64,000 nucleotides of DNA from Streptomyces sp. CG 926 (GTDB lineage Bacteria > Actinomycetota > Actinomycetes > Streptomycetales > Streptomycetaceae). This document shows positions 60,328 through 64,000 of the stretch, one piece after another. The stretch covers positions 25,449 through 89,448 of the forward strand of contig NZ_QGGZ01000023.1 of the NCBI RefSeq assembly GCF_003148825.1. Reading direction: 5' to 3'. Position 1 is the first letter of the stretch. The number at the start of each line of letters is the position of its first letter. Both the position numbers and the translations under genes were made by a program. The notes beneath the pieces are model-generated. The model saw only the letters and a list, made by a program, of their open reading frames with translations. It was not told the DNA's origin and searched no databases.

Positions 60328-62241
60328 GTGCCTTCGGTCATCGTTGGGCGCACGGGTCCGTTCACCGGACAGAGCGTGGTCCTGGGCGCCGAGCCCCTCA
60401 GTTTCGGGCGCAAGAGCGACAACGGCGTCGTGATCGTCAGCGCCAATGCCTCCCGGCTGCACGCCGAGATCCTCGCGGAGGACCCCGGGTTCGTCCTCTA
60501 CGACCGCGACAGCCGCAACGGCACGTTCGTCAACGACCGGCGCGTCACCCGGCACGTACTGCGCCCGAACGACTGCATCCGGATCGGTGACGAAACGTTC
60601 CTCTACGAGGCGCAGGACGCCATGGAGACGGTCATGGACCTTTCCCTCCTGGACGTCCCCCGAGTGAGCACCACGGACCCCGGCACTCTGCGGGTCACCG
60701 TCACCGGCGGTGGCCCGGTGGGTCTCGCCTTCGCCCTGGCGCTCGACGAGATGCTGCCCGGCCGGACCACCATCACCCTCTATGACGGACGCTGGACCAG
60801 GCAGGGCTCCGCGATCGTCTGGAAGGACGAGACGCAGGGCAACTTCCGCCGCCAACAGGTGGTGACCGTCCAGAGCCGCCAGTACCTCGCCCTGCCCGAG
60901 GAGGTCCTCGGCGCGCTGTTCGACGACGACGGTGCCTACTCCGAGATGTGGCCCGTCGGCCCGGACTCGGTCGACGGCCGTCCGCCCCGCAACATCCGGA
61001 TCGCCCACATCGAGGACCGACTGCTGGACCTGGCGAACCGGCGGCCCGCGATCCGTCTCGTCCCCGAACGATTCGACGCGACCGAGCGGCAGAACCGGAT
61101 CAGGCAGGAACACGTCCTGGTGGTCTGCGAAGGCGGCCGCTCCCGCACCCGCGAGCACTACGCCGACCGCTTCGGCACGGCCGACGCCTCGATCTACTCC
61201 CTCGACGGCGAGCACCTTCAGGACGTCGTGCTGGGGCTGCGGGTCAAGTCGAAGCTGCCTGACCCGATGAGCGTGCTGCTCACGGTGTCGCAGAACCGTT
61301 TCCTGCTCAACTCGCTGCGCGGCGAGGGCTTCCTGAACATGCGGCTCACCCGGGAGGAGGCCAAGAACGTCATCGGCATCGACCCGGTCCGCCAGGTCTT
61401 CGAGGAGTGCATCGCCGCCCGCCCCTGCCTGATGAGCCGCCAGGAGGAGGACAACGAGTTCCGCTGCCCCACCCACGGCACCCTCTTCCTGCCCGCCCTG
61501 CTGCGCAGCTCCCCGCTGTGGAAGGAGATCCGGCAGGGCCTTCGCCTGTTCGGGGTGGCCGAGGACGACCTGTCGGCGATCACCTCGTTCCGGCTGGACA
61601 TGGTGCAGCGCCCGCGGTTCACGGCGCAGCTGCACCGGCCGACCACGACCAGCCCCGGCACCTTCGGCTTCCTGCTGGGCGACGCCGCCAACGCCATCCA
61701 CTTCTGGCCGGGCCGCGGCCTCAACAGCGGCCTCGCCTCCGCCACGTCCCTGGCCCGTTCGCTCAGCCGCGCCTGGCAGGGCAAGCCGCTGCGGGACGCC
61801 GACTTCATCCGGCACGAGGCCGCCATGTCCATGCTCCAGTACCGGCACAAGAGCCGGGCCTGGAACGCCATGGTGACCACCGACGACCAGGGCGTCACCC
61901 GCGCCATCCGGGACATCATCGCGCGCGCCGCGGAGGCCGGTGCCGGTGCCGGTGCCGGCGACCCGGAGGGGAGCGACCTGGACGCGCTGCTGGAGCGGAT
62001 GGCCGGGATCCGCGACCGGCTGGGGTCCCGGCTGCCCGGGCTGCCCACGGACGGTGAACTCCGCGCCCACCTGGCCTCGATCGCTCCGGCCACCCTGCGC
62101 ACCCTGCGGGAGAGCGGCGCCTGGGACACCCTGATCGTCGGTGGGGAGGAGGCCGACATCGACCTCTTCTACCAGTCGGACTCCCCGGTCTTCGTACCCC
62201 GCCCGGCCGACCCGCGGAGCCTCCCGTTGCAGCAGGTGTAG
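60328..62241 (+). CDS. FHA domain fused to an FAD-dependent monooxygenase
   Basis: 637 residues from a GTG at 60328 with AAGGAG upstream. The open frame runs further up but its composition there is not coding. FHA domain at about 1-95: LSFGRKSDNGVVIVSANASR, LHAEILAEDPGFVLYDRDSR and NGTFVND. These carry the Gly-Arg, Ser-Arg-x-His and Asn-Gly residues that bind phosphothreonine. The oxygenase part starts with VTVTGGGPVGLAFALALDEM (FAD ADP-loop, about 123-145) and ends with FLLGDAANAIHFWPGRGLNS (about 448-467, the GD motif at the FAD ribityl). It lacks the fuller Rossmann GxGxxG spacing seen in PHBH, and the substrate is unknown. The divergent kinase at 60149 could phosphorylate its partner. Confidence 0.85.
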   Translation: MPSVIVGRTGPFTGQSVVLGAEPLSFGRKSDNGVVIVSANASRLHAEILAEDPGFVLYDRDSRNGTFVNDRRVTRHVLRPNDCIRIGDETFLYEAQDAMETVMDLSLLDVPRVSTTDPGTLRVTVTGGGPVGLAFALALDEMLPGRTTITLYDGRWTRQGSAIVWKDETQGNFRRQQVVTVQSRQYLALPEEVLGALFDDDGAYSEMWPVGPDSVDGRPPRNIRIAHIEDRLLDLANRRPAIRLVPERFDATERQNRIRQEHVLVVCEGGRSRTREHYADRFGTADASIYSLDGEHLQDVVLGLRVKSKLPDPMSVLLTVSQNRFLLNSLRGEGFLNMRLTREEAKNVIGIDPVRQVFEECIAARPCLMSRQEEDNEFRCPTHGTLFLPALLRSSPLWKEIRQGLRLFGVAEDDLSAITSFRLDMVQRPRFTAQLHRPTTTSPGTFGFLLGDAANAIHFWPGRGLNSGLASATSLARSLSRAWQGKPLRDADFIRHEAAMSMLQYRHKSRAWNAMVTTDDQGVTRAIRDIIARAAEAGAGAGAGDPEGSDLDALLERMAGIRDRLGSRLPGLPTDGELRAHLASIAPATLRTLRESGAWDTLIVGGEEADIDLFYQSDSPVFVPRPADPRSLPLQQV

Positions 62242-62286
62242 CGCCGGTGTGCCGCCTGCCCGCCGCCCGCCTGCCCGCCGCCGCCC

Positions 62287-62314
62287 GCCGCCCGCCGGGG
62301 CCCCGGCGGGCGGC
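62287..62314 (+). terminator. 14-bp GC-only stem-loop
   Basis: Arms 62287-62300 (gccgcccgccgggg) and 62301-62314 are perfect complements, sitting in a run of cccgcc repeats 45 bases past the FHA-FAD stop. Confidence 0.7.
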
Positions 62315-62343
62315 CGGCCTGAGCCGGGGGATAGCCTCGGCCG

Positions 62344-63303
62344 ATGATTCCCGGGCAGCCTCCGAAGGCCATCACGCGCCACCGCGACGGGCGGATCCAC
62401 GCCTACCTGGTGGACCCCGCCGCCCTCGGGCCGCTGGAGCCCGCCGCGGTGTTCCGGCCGCGCGCCGGCGACGAGGTGGAGGAGTCCGTGGTCCGGCCCG
62501 ATCTGGAGCGGGTCGTGTACACCACGCGGAACGCGGTCGTCTGCCTCACGCGCTCCGGTGACCCGGTGTGGACGTCGGCCTTCGCACCGCACTCCGACGT
62601 GCGTCACGGCCATCGGCCCGGCTGTTCGCTGTCCTTGGACGGCCGCACCGTGTGGGTCTACCGGCCCGACGTGATGGCGCAGCGCGGGGTCGCGGACCAG
62701 TGGGTCGTGTACGACGCCGACAGCGGGGAGGTCCTCGCCCGTACGGAGTTGGAGACCGTCGGGCACGGCGGTCTCCACCACGTGCACCCGGCCGACGGCA
62801 GTGTCTACCTCGACATCGGTGAGGGCCAGGACGGGTCCGTCATCCTCCGGGGTGTGACCGACGCCGACGGCGCACCGCGTTTCGTGACGTACCCGTGGCC
62901 GGACCGCTGCCTGATCGACCTGGCACCGGGCGGGCAGCAGTTCATGACCGTCGACCACGAGCAGGGGGACGTCGCCTTCCACGACCACCCCGGCGGAGAG
63001 GTGCTGTTCACGCTGCCCGTCGATGCCTTCGGGTACGACCCGGACGACACCTTCCTGGAATGGAGCGGCGGCTACCTGACCCCGGACACGGCGGTCGTCA
63101 CCCTGGGCGGTGAGCGCGAGGACGAGGAGGAGTGGTTCCGCCACCACCTCGTCGACGTGCGCACCGGCGTGCCCTGCGGTGAGATCGACCTCGGCGTGAG
63201 CAACCCGTACGAGGGGGTACCCCTGGGCGACGGCTCCTGGCTCACCGAAGGCCCCGACGGCCACCCCGTCCGCCGATCCCGTCCGCCGCAAGGACGGTCG
63301 TAG
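62344..63303 (+). CDS. Hypothetical beta-propeller-like protein
   Basis: 319 residues starting 103 bases after the FHA-FAD stop. Repeating strands such as RPDLERVVYTTRNAVVCLTR, GCSLSLDGRTVWVYRPDV, DQWVVYDADSGEVLARTELE, HVHPADGSVYLDIGEGQDGS and QFMTVDHEQGDVAFHDHPGG suggest a six- or seven-bladed propeller without WD dipeptides. Last blade: GSWLTEGPDGHPV. No signal peptide, so cytoplasmic. Streptomyces carry this as a conserved orphan gene. Confidence 0.78.
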   Translation: MIPGQPPKAITRHRDGRIHAYLVDPAALGPLEPAAVFRPRAGDEVEESVVRPDLERVVYTTRNAVVCLTRSGDPVWTSAFAPHSDVRHGHRPGCSLSLDGRTVWVYRPDVMAQRGVADQWVVYDADSGEVLARTELETVGHGGLHHVHPADGSVYLDIGEGQDGSVILRGVTDADGAPRFVTYPWPDRCLIDLAPGGQQFMTVDHEQGDVAFHDHPGGEVLFTLPVDAFGYDPDDTFLEWSGGYLTPDTAVVTLGGEREDEEEWFRHHLVDVRTGVPCGEIDLGVSNPYEGVPLGDGSWLTEGPDGHPVRRSRPPQGRS

Positions 63304-63419
63304 CGGCGCCGTCGAGACCGTCCCGCGCGCATGGTCACGGCCGCATGCCGATGAGCCGAGGAAACGGCTTTGCGCCCCGCGTGAGCGGCATGGATGCTTG
63401 CCCGTCGGAGGTGGTGACG

Positions 63420-63908
63420 ATGACGGACGTCGTGTTGAAGTTGTCGGCCAGGGACTTGACGCATGCGGACCTGGCCTCGTGCGGGTGGGCGGGATCGGAC
63501 CATCACCTGGCCGGCGTCGCCGGGCAGGTGGAACGTGCCCGGATCGGGGAGGTCGAATACCTGGCCGTCTGCGCCGCAGCCGACATCCCCGTGGCGAAGG
63601 GCGGGGTCGACTACCGGGTCAAGGAGGGCGTCGGCACGTTGTGGCAGCTGGCGGTCCACCCCGCACTGCAGTCGTGCGGGATCGGCACCTTCCTCGTGGA
63701 CGCCGCGGAACTACGGATCAGGAACCGCGGCCTGCGGCAGGCCGAGCTGGCTGTGGAGGAGAACAACCCCCGGGCACGTGCACTGTACGAACGACTGGGA
63801 TATGTCGCGTACGACCGGCGGCCGGACGCGTGGGACGAGCAAGCTCCTGACGGATCGCTGCGCCGCTACGAAACCATGTGCACGCTGATGCGGAAGGAAC
63901 TCACCTAG
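63420..63908 (+). CDS. GNAT acetyltransferase
   Basis: 162 residues from the ATG at 63420 with GGAGG eight bases upstream, the reason for preferring it to the in-frame ATG at 63345. The acetyl-CoA loop is VHPALQSCGIGTFLVDAAEL (Q/RxxGxG/A), followed by GLRQAELAVEENNPRARALY and ERLGYVAYDRRPDAW, a RimI-like layout. Substrate unknown. The stop is 8 bases from the 3' end of an IS5-type element on the other strand, so it may have been close to an insertion. Confidence 0.85.
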   Translation: MTDVVLKLSARDLTHADLASCGWAGSDHHLAGVAGQVERARIGEVEYLAVCAAADIPVAKGGVDYRVKEGVGTLWQLAVHPALQSCGIGTFLVDAAELRIRNRGLRQAELAVEENNPRARALYERLGYVAYDRRPDAWDEQAPDGSLRRYETMCTLMRKELT

Positions 63909-63916
63909 GGCTTGTT

Positions 63917-64000
63917 TTAGAAGTTGCTGGCGTGCCGTCGTCCGGGGAAGTCGCGGGCGGCCATCCAGATGGTGAGGTCGCGGGCGATCTGGTCGATGCT
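63917..64000 (-). mobile_element. IS5-type transposase, 3' end at window edge
   Basis: Reading from 64000 downwards: SIDQIARDLTIWMAARDFPG followed by RRHASNF and TAA at 63919-63917. The remaining gene lies outside the window. The sequence gggcttgttttagaag just past the stop (63908-63923 read on the + strand) looks like the start of a terminal inverted repeat. Assignment to the IS5 group is by the tail motif only. Confidence 0.6.

Noticed and set aside
60223..63291. Antisense open frame of over 1000 codons
   Set aside because: Mirrors the FHA-FAD and propeller genes; no recognisable motif and codon bias opposite to expectation.
63345..63419. Longer N-terminus for the last GNAT protein
   Set aside because: The ATG at 63420 has a good GGAGG and the extra 25 residues do not look native.
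1..64000. tRNA or rRNA genes, att sites, replication origin
   Set aside because: No cloverleaf, rRNA-like block, tRNA-end duplication or DnaA-box cluster was noticed by eye; this cannot exclude weak signals.

Overview
The window is high-GC actinobacterial DNA, almost certainly from a Streptomyces chromosome. The evidence is strong GC bias at third codon positions, many GTG/TTG starts, a SapA-like spore-associated protein, PP2C/SpoIIE and HATPase regulators, membrane Ser/Thr kinases, a coelichelin-type hydroxamate cassette under iron-box-like sites, and several IS remnants. No rRNA, tRNA or CRISPR array was seen. All assignments were made by eye from the sequence; no database search was possible.

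The window splits into two halves. Positions 1 to about 28.5 kb are a mosaic in which intact genes alternate with decayed ones. The decayed set includes an Imm53-type immunity gene broken by a stop and a frameshift, a TPR-protein tail, a cytochrome P450 3' end that lost its haem cysteine, IS630- and IS21-type transposase pieces, a sodium/proton antiporter with its middle deleted, and several frameshifted membrane proteins. Intact islands in this half are a beta-lactamase-fold hydrolase, a membrane protein facing an IS30-HTH/MarR fusion regulator across paired operator-like palindromes, a two-gene caspase-like protease operon (11.5-13.2 kb), a SapA-like protein, two quinone-oxidoreductase-type enzymes (the second divergent from a LysR regulator), a PAS-PP2C phosphatase, two acetyltransferases (GNAT and arylamine NAT), a DUF4279-like protein and an NmrA-type reductase.

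From 28.5 kb to the end the DNA is dense and well preserved. In order it holds a HAAS-like protein; a beta-propeller lipoprotein; a Ser/Thr kinase; a DUF4190 pair facing a TetR regulator; an MMPL exporter; an AI-2E-type permease; an anti-sigma-like ATPase; and a tandem pair of related stress-type proteins. At 40.6-44.7 kb a formyltransferase and an ornithine/lysine N-hydroxylase diverge from a shared promoter with two iron-box-like sites, and an amidohydrolase follows the hydroxylase. After that come small regulators and acetyltransferases and a YhgE/Pip-like permease.

The most unusual locus is the operon at 49.9-58.1 kb. It encodes a pentapeptide-like membrane protein, a poly(A)-polymerase/CCA-type nucleotidyltransferase, an unknown protein, and a 1301-residue protein that joins a Lon-like (S16) protease domain, with Ser and Lys in the right places, to one membrane helix and a large WD40 propeller. 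A MarR regulator, a second Ser/Thr kinase and a divergent FHA-FAD monooxygenase fusion follow. The window ends with two more genes and the 3' end of an IS5-type transposase.
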